Shown one piece after another: positions 5,719-13,017 of a stretch of DNA of 21,962 nucleotides. The notes below the pieces were generated by a model that did no database searches, had not been told where the DNA came from, and saw only the letters and a list, made by a program, of their open reading frames with translations. The stretch spans positions 1-21,962 of the IMG/VR virus record IMGVR_UViG_3300044470_000117. One strand, given 5' to 3'. Every line of letters starts with the position of its first letter. Within the stretch, counting starts at the first letter, position 1. Origin of the DNA: a virus. Both the position numbers and the translations under genes were made by a program.

Positions 5719-7590
5719 ATGCCGTTTCGTACAGAACATTCGATTCGTGTTAAGTCACCTACTGGATATGATAAGTATCGCAGGGGTAATTTAACAACTG
5801 GAGTGGATGCGATATTTGGTATAAAGAGCGGGAAGAGCGAGATACAAGCTCTTCGTTTTGACAAGAGCAAGTTCAGTCCCGAGGAAGCAAGAGCTTGGGC
5901 AGATAAGCACGGATACAAAGGCTCTTTACACAAGGCTAAACCTAAGTCTGATCATGACGAAGGAGCACCGGCCCCAGCAGGGTCGGCAGGTATAACAGTT
6001 ACTACGGCTTTAAGAAAAGATTTATCTGTACAATATGCTGAGGATCAGAATGAAATAGACGATGACTTCGGAGAAGACTTGATCGACTTACTATGTGACA
6101 AGGATTTTGATTTTAAGGAGTTGCAGAAGGGTTTAGAGCACGAGCTCGAGCATACATCGGATAGAGCGATGGCTCTTAAGTTTGCATTCGATCATTTGGA
6201 AGAACATTCTAATTACTATAGTGTTTTAAACAAAGCTGAAAAAACTATGGATCATGCTTCTAAAACTGTGCATAAAGAATTTGAGAAAGAACCAGATCCA
6301 GAAGATCCCAATGAATTAGATGAAGATGAATTTGAGGTAGAGGCTTTCTCTACAGGAACTCATACAAGCTCTGAAGGAGAGGTTTGTTCGTACTCTTCGG
6401 AAGATCTTGATAACATAGTAAAAAAATATGAGGAAACTAAAAATACAGATCCAGCTCCTGTTTGTCTCGGGCATCCTGCGGACTCGAGTCCTGCATACGC
6501 TTGGATTAAGAGTGCAAAAAGGGTTGGAGATAAATTGGTGGTTAAACTCCACCAAATGAATGAAAATTTTGTTGATGCCCTAAAAAATCATGCTTATAAG
6601 AAAGTTAGTTTAAGTTTATATGATTCTGAAGATGGTCCACGGATCAGGCATTTGGCTTGGCTCGGAGCGCAACCTCCCGCTGTCAGAGGACTTGCGATAC
6701 CCGCTATAGCTTTTGCATCATCCGATAAGTATAAAACTTTCACAGAGGAGTTCGAGATGTCTAAAGATACAGTCGACGTTAAGGATTTGACCAAGAAACT
6801 TGCTTGGTACGATAAGCTTTTCAATATGTTTAAATTGGAAGTAAACAAAGATTATGCTGAAGAGCCAGCTAAAGTTGAAGCTGTAGCTAAGCCGGAAGAG
6901 ACTAAGGTTGTCAACCACTCGGATGACAAGTCCGTTCAGGCCAAAGAGCAGGGCTCGGGAGATAATCAGGCAGGAAGTATTGTGGAAAAAGAGACCAAGG
7001 ATCCTGGCGAAGCAACCAGCGCTTCTGCTTCAGAAAAAGAAGTCAAAGCTAAAGTCACAAATGAAGCTAATGAGGCACAGGATGAACTTTCCAAACTGAA
7101 AACTGAGAATGCTAGTTTGAAGAGTGAACTTGAAATACTCAGAGCTGCTCTGAATGTAAAGAATCATACAGAAGCAGAAGCTTCTAAAAAGTCTGACAGG
7201 CTGTTCTGCGAAGATCTTGTCAAACAGGGCAAGTTGAGACCTGCAGATCTGGATATGACTATCCTCAACTTAGAGGCTCGTTCGAATCTTGACGAGATAC
7301 GAAATTATTCCGAAGAGCAGTCGGCGGCAAAGAAATATCGTGAGGCTCTTACTGCTGCCCCCAAGCTTGTGGAATTTGGCGAGTTTCCCCAGGTCCCCAA
7401 CATGACGACAGCGGCAAGTATCCCGGATGTTGGCATGGCTGAGTATCTTGAGAAAGCCATAAAAGACAAAATGGCAGCTACGCCAAATATCAGTTACTGG
7501 GATAGCATGAAGGAGTGTTATGCAGAAGCTCAGAAGAAAGATCCTGTAAAATTTGCTGAATATATGAAGGCATTAATTCCGAGTCGTTAA
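5719..7590 (+). CDS. Multidomain head maturation protease (Mu gpI-like) fused to scaffold
   Basis: This 623-residue protein has several parts. Residues 6-66 (HSIRVKSP...RFDKSKFSPEEARAWADKHG) match a short module common at the front of phage head proteins. Residues about 138-176 (ELEHTSDRAMALKFAFDHLE) resemble the DUF5661 domain. Residues about 206-335 match the Mu gpI protease: STGTHTSSEGEVCSYSSEDL, VCLGHPADSSPAYAWIKS, AYKKVSLSLY, and HLAWLGAQPPAVRGL. His252 and Ser297 or Ser299 are the likely catalytic residues, by analogy with other prohead proteases. Residues about 350-545 are acidic/lysine-rich with a heptad coiled coil near 452-478 (ELSKLKTENASLKSELEIL), as in scaffolding regions removed during maturation. 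It probably shapes the prohead and then digests the scaffold. AAGGA lies upstream of the start. It sits between the two decoration paralogues. Confidence 0.85.
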   Translation: MPFRTEHSIRVKSPTGYDKYRRGNLTTGVDAIFGIKSGKSEIQALRFDKSKFSPEEARAWADKHGYKGSLHKAKPKSDHDEGAPAPAGSAGITVTTALRKDLSVQYAEDQNEIDDDFGEDLIDLLCDKDFDFKELQKGLEHELEHTSDRAMALKFAFDHLEEHSNYYSVLNKAEKTMDHASKTVHKEFEKEPDPEDPNELDEDEFEVEAFSTGTHTSSEGEVCSYSSEDLDNIVKKYEETKNTDPAPVCLGHPADSSPAYAWIKSAKRVGDKLVVKLHQMNENFVDALKNHAYKKVSLSLYDSEDGPRIRHLAWLGAQPPAVRGLAIPAIAFASSDKYKTFTEEFEMSKDTVDVKDLTKKLAWYDKLFNMFKLEVNKDYAEEPAKVEAVAKPEETKVVNHSDDKSVQAKEQGSGDNQAGSIVEKETKDPGEATSASASEKEVKAKVTNEANEAQDELSKLKTENASLKSELEILRAALNVKNHTEAEASKKSDRLFCEDLVKQGKLRPADLDMTILNLEARSNLDEIRNYSEEQSAAKKYREALTAAPKLVEFGEFPQVPNMTTAASIPDVGMAEYLEKAIKDKMAATPNISYWDSMKECYAEAQKKDPVKFAEYMKALIPSR

Positions 7591-7617
7591 TGTAAAACGG
7601 CTCTCAACTATATAGAT

Positions 7618-7623
7618 TATAAT
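7618..7623 (+). promoter_or_regulatory. Possible -10 box before decoration copy 2 and capsid genes
   Basis: TATAAT occurs in the 59-bp gap before the second decoration gene, 26 bp upstream of its start. No -35 hexamer is recognisable. It could give extra transcripts for the abundant shell proteins, but a single hexamer in AT-rich sequence is weak evidence. Confidence 0.2.
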
Positions 7624-7649
7624 TTTTCACAAACTAAAGGAGTTTACAA

Positions 7650-8105
7650 ATGGCTTACGCAATTAGTGATGTAAGGACAATTTCAGCTCAGACGACAGCT
7701 GATCTGTCGGGTTCTCAGTTTCGTTTCGTTACTCTTAAGACCGATATGACCGTTGATGTCTGTGGAGCAACTGGGATGGCTCTTGGTATTTTGGAAAACC
7801 AGCCGTCCGCACCTATTCTGTCAACGTACGGAAGCACAGGTGTTTCCGGTTATGTTGCTGGTCAGTATGCGTGCACAGTTTCAGTTGACGGTGTAACAAG
7901 AGTTGAGGTTAATACAGCTCTTCCTGTGGGCACAATTGTTGGCCCATCCATAGCTAACGACGGCGTTGCGGCAGGCATTGGAGCTACAGGTTCGTATGGG
8001 TATTATTATTTTTCACGTGCTATCCTATTACAGCCCTCTACGGCTGCAGGCGATGTTGTGGCTTGCAAACTATTAGGCCCTGCAATGGGTAGCCCAGCTG
8101 CTTAA
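7650..8105 (+). CDS. Capsid decoration-like protein (DUF2190 type), copy 2
   Basis: The 151-residue product is a paralogue of the protein at 5166-5708: the shared blocks are QFRFVTLKTDMTVD, DGVTRVEVNTALPVGTIV and the closing ILLQPSTAAGDVVACKLLGPA. The composition (Gly, Ala, Thr, Val) and the block order agree with small head decoration proteins that sit on the capsid surface. It ends soon after the common core, without the C-terminal extension of copy 1. A strong AAAGGAG at 7636-7642 precedes the ATG, consistent with high expression. It lies directly before the major capsid gene, the usual place for a decoration gene, so I regard this copy as the more typical one. Confidence 0.75.
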   Translation: MAYAISDVRTISAQTTADLSGSQFRFVTLKTDMTVDVCGATGMALGILENQPSAPILSTYGSTGVSGYVAGQYACTVSVDGVTRVEVNTALPVGTIVGPSIANDGVAAGIGATGSYGYYYFSRAILLQPSTAAGDVVACKLLGPAMGSPAA

Positions 8106-8160
8106 GGTTTAACAAAAAAAAACCTATCGATAAGGTAGGTCTTAACAAAGAGAGGTTATT

Positions 8161-9159
8161 ATGGCTTTGCCATCCGTATCCCAGGTGACCGTGCCGGTCG
8201 CATTACAGAACCTTACGATTCAGTACAAACCAGACTCGCTTATTGGCGAGAGAGTTTTCCCCATTTTCCCACTGTCAAGTGCTTGTCAGAAGGTCCTGAA
8301 ATATTCCAAGTCGAATATGTTCAGGATTGAAGATGGTACTCTTTACAGAGCGGAAGGCGGGGAGACAAAGATTTTTAACTGGGACATTTTGACTCAGACT
8401 GTCAATCCCAGACAGATTTCTGCTGCTGAGAGTGTGCCTGTCGAAATGATTGACATAGAGAACATGCCTGGACAGCTGCCTACTAATTCTATCGTAGATG
8501 CCGTTCAGCACGCATATTCTCGTATCGATCAGTTCAAAGAGAAGCTCATTTCCGATACGATTTACGGAAATGCATGGCTTGACGGCGTTATTGGCGGATC
8601 CGCTCCGTCAACATCTGCTGGTTGGGGATTAGCGACTACTGGCAACACGTTCATCAATGACGTGTTTACCCAGAAAGCTGCGATCCTGAATTCAACTGGT
8701 GTGCGTCCGAACGTGCTTGTCATGGACTATTCGACATTCGTGGCCCAGCAGTTCAACCCAAACCTCAGCGACAAAATCAAGTATACACAGAGATCTGTTG
8801 TTACTGCTGATTTGATCGCTGCCGTGCTTGAGTTGGACGAGGTTATTGTTGGAGCGTCTGTCTATACATCCAGCAAAGAGACCAAGAATGCAACGACCGC
8901 AAAATTTCCTACGATGACTCCGATCTGGAATCCATCGGGTAAGGGCAACGCTTTCTTATTTCACAAGGAAGCCCCGGGTCTTCGTTGCTTGACAGCTGGG
9001 TTGCAGTTCAGACTCCCGTATCGTGGCTCAATGAGGTATGTCGAGGGGTATTATGATTACACTCGCAGAAGCTATGTCTACAGCGTGACCGAGCAAATTG
9101 AAATTGCTCCGCTGGCCACGGATATTGGGTATGCCTGGCGTAATTGCATTACGGCATAG
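8161..9159 (+). CDS. Major capsid protein
   Basis: The 332-residue product follows the protease/scaffold and decoration genes, the position of the Mu-type major head protein. Its N-terminus (QYKPDSLIGERVFPIFPLSS, residues about 21-40) matches the pattern of a large group of HK97-fold capsid proteins, in which an N-arm is followed by a strand-rich region with YRxDxGE-like composition. Further supporting blocks are VDAVQHAYSRIDQFKEKLI (a long spine-type helix), GVRPNVLVMDYSTFVA and the closing YVEGYYDYTRRSYVYSVTEQIEIAP, all common in such proteins. It forms the icosahedral shell. AGAGG precedes the start. Length is usual for the fold. There is no sign of a separate delta domain, fitting a protein assembled with the scaffold encoded upstream. 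Confidence 0.9.
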   Translation: MALPSVSQVTVPVALQNLTIQYKPDSLIGERVFPIFPLSSACQKVLKYSKSNMFRIEDGTLYRAEGGETKIFNWDILTQTVNPRQISAAESVPVEMIDIENMPGQLPTNSIVDAVQHAYSRIDQFKEKLISDTIYGNAWLDGVIGGSAPSTSAGWGLATTGNTFINDVFTQKAAILNSTGVRPNVLVMDYSTFVAQQFNPNLSDKIKYTQRSVVTADLIAAVLELDEVIVGASVYTSSKETKNATTAKFPTMTPIWNPSGKGNAFLFHKEAPGLRCLTAGLQFRLPYRGSMRYVEGYYDYTRRSYVYSVTEQIEIAPLATDIGYAWRNCITA

Positions 9160-9279
9160 AGATTTTAGTTGTATAAGGACTTCTTTGTGGTAGATGTAAC
9201 GTAGGTCTGGGGTGTTTTGGAGATGGGGACATAACCCTTTTAACAAACGCTTTAAAGTACGCAGATGGGGTAATTTAAG

Positions 9280-9735
9280 ATGGCATACAGTTCAATAGTG
9301 GATCTAAAGAATTATCTGCCGGAATCAGTGCTATTACAACTTAGCGATGATTCCAACACAGATGATATTGATCAGGAAAAAATTCAGGACAGTATAGCCA
9401 GAGCGGATAGTTTTTGTGATGGATATCTTCGTGGTCGTTATACGGTTCCCATAACGGGAACGGTCCCGGTTTTGATTAAGGATCTATCAACCAAGCTTGC
9501 CGTTTACTTTTTATATAAGAGGTCGTTGATAGAAACTCTTCCAGATCCGGTAAAAGATGATTACAAATTTGTTATGGAACAATTAAAAGCTATCCAGAAG
9601 GGCCAGCTCAGTCCATTCGAAGTATCTGCAAATCCAGCCTGGGTTGTGAGTAACACGGTTGGGCAGATACCCTTGACGACAGCAACCATGACGAGTCCTA
9701 ATTCGCCACAACCCTATGACCGATTTTTGATCTAG
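9280..9735 (+). CDS. Mu gp36-like head-tail connector protein (DUF1320)
   Basis: The 151-residue protein matches the DUF1320/Mu gp36 pattern: MAYSSIVDLKNYLPE, then ARADSFCDGYLRGRYTVPI and LIKDLSTKLAVYFLYKRS, a helical bundle with a conserved G-Y-L-x-x-R-Y core. In Mu this gene follows the capsid gene and its product is thought to act in joining head and tail. Here too it follows the capsid, and the next gene is gp37-like. The start is preceded by a G-rich GGGG at moderate distance, a weak ribosome binding site. The last base of the stop codon (TAG) is the first base of a 52-bp repeat, so the gene ends exactly where that element begins. Confidence 0.85.
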   Translation: MAYSSIVDLKNYLPESVLLQLSDDSNTDDIDQEKIQDSIARADSFCDGYLRGRYTVPITGTVPVLIKDLSTKLAVYFLYKRSLIETLPDPVKDDYKFVMEQLKAIQKGQLSPFEVSANPAWVVSNTVGQIPLTTATMTSPNSPQPYDRFLI

Positions 9736-9786
9736 TCAACTACCACGGGCATAAAGCCCGTGGTTTCCTTGCGTAAAACTCATGAA
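9735..9786 (+). repeat. 52-bp intergenic hairpin repeat, copy 1
   Basis: This 52-bp sequence is identical to 11874-11925, in the same orientation. It contains ACCACGGGC-ATAAA-GCCCGTGGT at 9742-9764, a perfect 9-bp stem with a 5-nt loop, followed by a conserved tail that ends CTCATGAA. It fills the whole gap between the gp36-like and gp37-like genes and provides the ATG of the latter. GC-rich hairpins of this type with unpaired ATAAA or CTAAAG loops resemble the ends of IS200/IS605-family elements, but no transposase gene is near. Confidence 0.8.
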
Positions 9787-10354
9787 TAAAAAGGACATAC
9801 CAGATAGTATAATGCTCAGTTTAGCTGAGGCTATTTCAAACAACCTGAAAGACAATGGACTATTTACAGAAGAGATTTCGTATCGTGACTTGATAGACGG
9901 TAGAGTAAATCTAAGGACACCAGCGGCAAATATAGTTTTTAACAATGCCACGGTAAAAAAGGTAACGGTAAACACTTATAAATACGTCACGATAGTTTCT
10001 ATTTTGTTAGTGACAAAATGGCTGGTGGGTGGAGAGCAGGGAGCAGCTCAAAGAAAAGGGATCATATATGCTCTCATCGAAGAGATCAGCAATTATCTGA
10101 CTCTTCAAGATTTTGGACTTCCGTTAGAAAATCCTTTATATCCTATGGGATTTTTCAATGTAACTCCAAAATCAAGAGCTGAAGCGGGGTATCAGATTTA
10201 CGAGTTGAGATTCTGGACCGCATGGAATGTCACAAAAGCCGATCAGTATCCTGACAGTTTGAATTTGAAATCGATTGTTGCCGAATATAACCTTGTGCCT
10301 GGACTCACCGGAGCCCAGCCGCCACAAGCTTCTGATATAATAACGTTCTCTTAA
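9782..10354 (+). CDS. Mu gp37-like tail completion protein (DUF1834)
   Basis: The 190-residue protein fits DUF1834, the Mu gp37 family: a long N-terminal helix (residues 3-25), a strand region, an AAQRKGIIYALIEEISNYL helix around 94-113, then the characteristic block LPLENPLYPMGFFNVTPKSRAEAGYQIYELRF at about 119-150 (shown here only to name it in parts: PLENPLYPMGF, TPKSRAEAGYQIYEL). In Mu it lies between gp36 and the sheath gene, as here, and is believed to act in tail completion or head-tail joining. The ATG at 9782 lies inside the 52-bp repeat and has no ribosome binding site. ATG 9812 (residue 11) is an alternative, also without a good site. Function at the molecular level is not established. 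Confidence 0.85.
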   Translation: MNKKDIPDSIMLSLAEAISNNLKDNGLFTEEISYRDLIDGRVNLRTPAANIVFNNATVKKVTVNTYKYVTIVSILLVTKWLVGGEQGAAQRKGIIYALIEEISNYLTLQDFGLPLENPLYPMGFFNVTPKSRAEAGYQIYELRFWTAWNVTKADQYPDSLNLKSIVAEYNLVPGLTGAQPPQASDIITFS

Positions 10355-10366
10355 AAGGAGATCATA

Positions 10367-11848
10367 ATGTCAAGCATTAATGTTATAACGGATCAAATCC
10401 CTAATACTCGCGTTCCTGGTTTTTACGGGCAGGAGAACGTGTCAAACGCTCTCCAAGGATTATCACCCCTTGTAAACAAAGTGGTTATAATTGCTCAGGA
10501 GACTTCCAGCGGATCGGTCCCCGCTAATACTCCTACTAAAGTGTTTGACAGTGGATCGGCCCAGCTTTATTTCGGTGCGGGATCTATCGCTCATAAAGCC
10601 GTAGAAGCCGCTATCGAAGCTAATCCTAATGTCAATTTGACCGTTCTTCCGCTTGCCGATGGTATCGGTTCGGTAAAAGCGGCAGGATATTTTGGATTGA
10701 CTGGGGCATGCACGTCTGCAGGATCCATTAATTACTGGATAGGTGATGAAAATGTTTCCGTTTCAGTCAGCGCAAATGACACGGCTATTACAGTGTGTAA
10801 CAACGCTAAGCTTGCAATATCAAAAATTATAAGTGAGCTCCCAGTAACAGCAGGTGTCACCGGGACAAATAAAATCGAACTTACAGCAAAAAACGGCGGA
10901 ACTCTTGGCAATCAAATAGCGTTATCTTACAAGGCATCTCCCAGTCTTGCGGGTCTTACACTTAGCGAAACAGGAATGTTTGGCGGATTAACTGATCCTG
11001 CGGTTGAGGATTATGGTACAGCCGGGACAGCGCTTAATGCTATCGTCGCTGGTGGATACAATGTTATATGTTCCACATTGCCTGATGCGACAAATCTTGG
11101 TAAAATCAAAACCATGATAGATTATATCAGCGGTCCCGTGGAACAGCGTCCAGCGGTTGGGGTATTTGCTTATACTGATCTTGTTGGAACATACGCCGCA
11201 GTGGAAACTCTTTGTGGTACGACTATCAATGATGGTCGTATAACGTGCGGATACGCTTCTTATGCTTCGGATAATTTAGCCAAATCACCTCAGTTTGAAT
11301 TGGCGGCTTCGTACGCGGCCCTAATAGGTGCTGCAACAGATCCAGTTCTACCGTTCAGCGGGGATGTTTTAGAGGATATGGCTCCTCCATCAGTTATGGA
11401 CCGGTTTACATTTGCTCAGAAGGACGATCTTCTTCAAAATGGTGTAACTCCTCTTTATGTTGCGGCTGGTGAGCAGCTTGCTATTTGTCGTGCGGTATCT
11501 ACTTACACGACCAATTCGAGCTCGGTCCCGGACGCCACGTTGCTGGACATCAATACTTACATGACTCTTGACTATGTAAGAGAGCAGGTACGTGAAAGGA
11601 TCACGACAGTTTTTGCGAAGGCCAAACTGAATGCTCGAACGATTAAGCTTGTCAGGTCGGAAGTTATCGACGTGTTGTATACGTTGGAGCAAGCGCAAAT
11701 CGTTCAGAATGTCAAGCAGTATGAGGCAGGTGTAATAGTTGAGCAGGACTTGACGGATGTTACAAGACTTGACATAGCTATTCCGACAAATATCGTGGTT
11801 GGCTTGGAAGTTATCGGAGCCTCGTTTAATTTAATTTTGGGAGTCTAA
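10367..11848 (+). CDS. Tail sheath protein (Mu gpL-like)
   Basis: The 493-residue product has the length of Mu gpL (495). It starts with IPNTRVPGFYGQENVSNA, the usual sheath opening around the conserved P-G-x-Y-x-E region, and has the variable insertion domain in the middle. The conserved C-terminal sheath domain is visible in DYVREQVRERITTVF, near 412-426, followed by VRSEVIDVLYTLEQAQIVQ and VEQDLTDVTRLDIAI at 458-472. This C-terminal part forms the handshake that links sheath subunits. The protein makes the contractile outer layer of the tail. A strong AAAAGGAG precedes the start. The sequence at 458-470 recurs almost exactly in the gene at 17784. Confidence 0.93.
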   Translation: MSSINVITDQIPNTRVPGFYGQENVSNALQGLSPLVNKVVIIAQETSSGSVPANTPTKVFDSGSAQLYFGAGSIAHKAVEAAIEANPNVNLTVLPLADGIGSVKAAGYFGLTGACTSAGSINYWIGDENVSVSVSANDTAITVCNNAKLAISKIISELPVTAGVTGTNKIELTAKNGGTLGNQIALSYKASPSLAGLTLSETGMFGGLTDPAVEDYGTAGTALNAIVAGGYNVICSTLPDATNLGKIKTMIDYISGPVEQRPAVGVFAYTDLVGTYAAVETLCGTTINDGRITCGYASYASDNLAKSPQFELAASYAALIGAATDPVLPFSGDVLEDMAPPSVMDRFTFAQKDDLLQNGVTPLYVAAGEQLAICRAVSTYTTNSSSVPDATLLDINTYMTLDYVREQVRERITTVFAKAKLNARTIKLVRSEVIDVLYTLEQAQIVQNVKQYEAGVIVEQDLTDVTRLDIAIPTNIVVGLEVIGASFNLILGV

Positions 11849-11873
11849 GAAATTATATTATAAGTGGGGAGTG

Positions 11874-11925
11874 GTCAACTACCACGGGCATAAAGCCCGT
11901 GGTTTCCTTGCGTAAAACTCATGAA
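11874..11925 (+). repeat. 52-bp intergenic hairpin repeat, copy 2
   Basis: It is identical over 52 bp to 9735-9786, with the 9-bp stem at 11881-11903. It lies in the 151-bp gap between the sheath and tube genes, 26 bp after the sheath stop. The ATG at its end opens a 28-codon frame that reaches into the tube gene start. The two copies are 2.1 kb apart and have unrelated flanks, so a mobile or recombination-spread element is more likely than a tandem duplication. Confidence 0.8.
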
Positions 11926-12007
11926 GGCCACATATGATCAGAAACTTTTTATAGAGCAGGCTGTTAAAATAGCAAAAAAATTTATTGTGGAGGTTAAAAA
12001 TGAGTAG
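11921..12007 (+). CDS. Possible 28-residue peptide after repeat copy 2
   Basis: Starting at the ATG in the end of the repeat, the frame encodes MKATYDQKLFIEQAVKIAKK followed by FIVEVKNE, and stops at TAG 12005-12007, overlapping the tube start by 8 bp. It could be an amphipathic helical peptide. There is no ribosome binding site and no known family. It may be a remnant of a gene that once followed the repeat, or simply chance. Confidence 0.25.
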   Translation: MKATYDQKLFIEQAVKIAKKFIVEVKNE

Positions 12008-12368
12008 ATCTCTTGTGCGTGCTCAAATTTCCGTTAATGGGACGGTTATTGATGATTTCAAATCAGTAACTGAAAAACAGATTACCAATCGCAAGGCCGT
12101 GCATTTGATGTATAAAACAAATGCTGCAGACCTGACAAGGCGATTCCTGTTTGATCTGGATTATGTTTTACCTCGTGATGCGACAGAATTTGATTTCTCG
12201 TCTGTCACTGGTGGAACATCTGTCATCGAATATGATAGCGGAGAAGAAGTCCGTTATGGTGGTGTGCATTGCCTTACTGTGGGAGACGCTACAGCGGATG
12301 GCGAAAATGAAGTAGTCAAGAAAATTGAATTTGTTGCCGAAACCAGAAATGGTGACACCGGCGCATAA
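12000..12368 (+). CDS. Tail tube protein
   Basis: The 122-residue, strand-rich protein follows the sheath gene, the place of the Mu gpM tube protein and of tube proteins in most contractile phages. It opens RSLVRAQISVNGTVIDDFKS and contains alternating beta segments (RRFLFDLDYVLPR, VRYGGVHCLTVGDA, VVKKIEFVAETRNG), as expected for the beta-barrel tube fold. The start ATG 12000 is chosen because GGAGG at 11989-11993 lies 6 nt upstream; a TTG five codons earlier would place that site inside the gene. The gene is smaller than some tube proteins but in the usual range. Identification rests mainly on position and strand pattern. Confidence 0.7.
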   Translation: MSRSLVRAQISVNGTVIDDFKSVTEKQITNRKAVHLMYKTNAADLTRRFLFDLDYVLPRDATEFDFSSVTGGTSVIEYDSGEEVRYGGVHCLTVGDATADGENEVVKKIEFVAETRNGDTGA

Positions 12369-12394
12369 AACTAAATAACAGATAGGAATAATCT

Positions 12395-12910
12395 ATGAGC
12401 GATCTTCTACAGAAATTGAAGCTCGGAACAGATCATACAAAGTTAATAGATTTTCCCGGAACAACTCAAAAGGTGGTCATCAGGATTCTGTCAACAGCGG
12501 ACCTTCAGATGGCCACTTTTAATACAGAGAGGCTTTTTAAAGCAGAAAAAATAGATATCAACATAGTCAGTGCAAATGACTATGATGATGAAAGAGCAAC
12601 ACAAATGCTCTATATGGCGTTACGGGATCCGGAAAACCAGGATGAGCCTATAGCCAGGACGATTACAGAATTCAGACGATCAATAACCAAAGAAATCAAA
12701 TCCGCTCTTGTAGATGAATATCTGACCTTCGAAAAAGATGTTTCGCCTACCCCAGATAATCTGTCCAGTGAAGAACTGGATAGGACTATCGCTGAAGTAA
12801 AAAAAAAGCCAGAGACGATCCTTACGAGTGCTATAAGTACAGCCATGCTGAAAAAGCTTATTATTATTTTGGCAAGCCCGCCAACCAACTTACAGACGGG
12901 CAATGGTTAG
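12395..12910 (+). CDS. Tail assembly chaperone, zero-frame form
   Basis: The 171-residue product lies between tube and tape measure genes, the place of tail assembly chaperones (lambda G, Mu gp41). It is charged and helical, from SDLLQKLKLGTDHTKLIDFPGTTQKVVIRILS at the start through helices at about 60-130. I do not recognise a specific domain. AGGA lies 8 nt before the ATG. In this family the short form and a longer -1 frameshift form wrap around the tape measure during tail building. Here a slippery run occurs at codons 136-138, described separately, after which the zero frame runs only 33 more codons. Confidence 0.75.
   Translation: MSDLLQKLKLGTDHTKLIDFPGTTQKVVIRILSTADLQMATFNTERLFKAEKIDINIVSANDYDDERATQMLYMALRDPENQDEPIARTITEFRRSITKEIKSALVDEYLTFEKDVSPTPDNLSSEELDRTIAEVKKKPETILTSAISTAMLKKLIIILASPPTNLQTGNG
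12802..12808 (+). other. Programmed -1 ribosomal frameshift site (A AAA AAG)
   Basis: The zero frame reads GTA AAA AAA AAG from 12797, giving the slippery heptamer A AAA AAG in correct phase, the same heptamer as in E. coli dnaX. The -1 frame is closed by TGA at 12793-12795 just before the site and stays open for 69 codons afterwards. I see no strong pseudoknot or stem just downstream, though short pairings are possible. Confidence 0.8.
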
Positions 12911-13017
12911 TACTGTTAGCGCTTGAAGAAGCGATCCTCGACAGACAAGAAAATCCCGACAAAGTACGAGAGTCTCCTGAAGCTCGAGCAAGAAGGCTAA
13001 ATAAGCATGGCACGTGA
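12808..13017 (+). CDS. Tail assembly chaperone, -1 frameshift extension
   Basis: After a -1 slip on A AAA AAG, reading resumes with GCC at 12808 and adds 69 residues up to TGA at 13015-13017, giving a fusion of about 207 residues. The extension begins ARDDPYECYKYSHAEKAYYY and continues with a compact hydrophobic helix DGQWLVLLALEEAIL and a charged tail. It has no start codon of its own near the beginning. It covers the 96-bp gap between the zero-frame stop and the tape measure gene and overlaps that gene by 11 bp. It corresponds to the GT-like long form, which binds the tape measure or tube in other phages. The sequence looks like genuine protein, unlike random frame readings. Confidence 0.8.
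   Translation, partial: ARDDPYECYKYSHAEKAYYYFGKPANQLTDGQWLVLLALEEAILDRQENPDKVRESPEARARRLNKHGT

Noticed and set aside
8105-8160. Short inverted repeats (AGGTTT/AAACCT and ACCTA/TAGGT) between decoration and capsid genes
   Set aside because: The stems are short and AT-rich in a 55-bp gap and no known element fits; chance is likely.
9160-9279. A small gene or regulatory RNA between the capsid and gp36-like genes
   Set aside because: All ATG frames here stop within a few codons and I see no strong hairpin or promoter; only a weak TATAAG is present.
9742-9770. Repeat hairpin as a rho-independent terminator
   Set aside because: The stem is followed by TTTCCTTG rather than a run of T, and the structural operon continues on both sides.
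9805-9814. TAGTATAATG near the start of the gp37-like gene as a promoter
   Set aside because: It lies inside the coding sequence and can be explained by the codons for DSIML; not listed as a feature, only mentioned as a possible second copy.
9735-11925. The two 52-bp repeats as a CRISPR array
   Set aside because: There are only two copies, 2.1 kb apart, with genes and not spacers between them.
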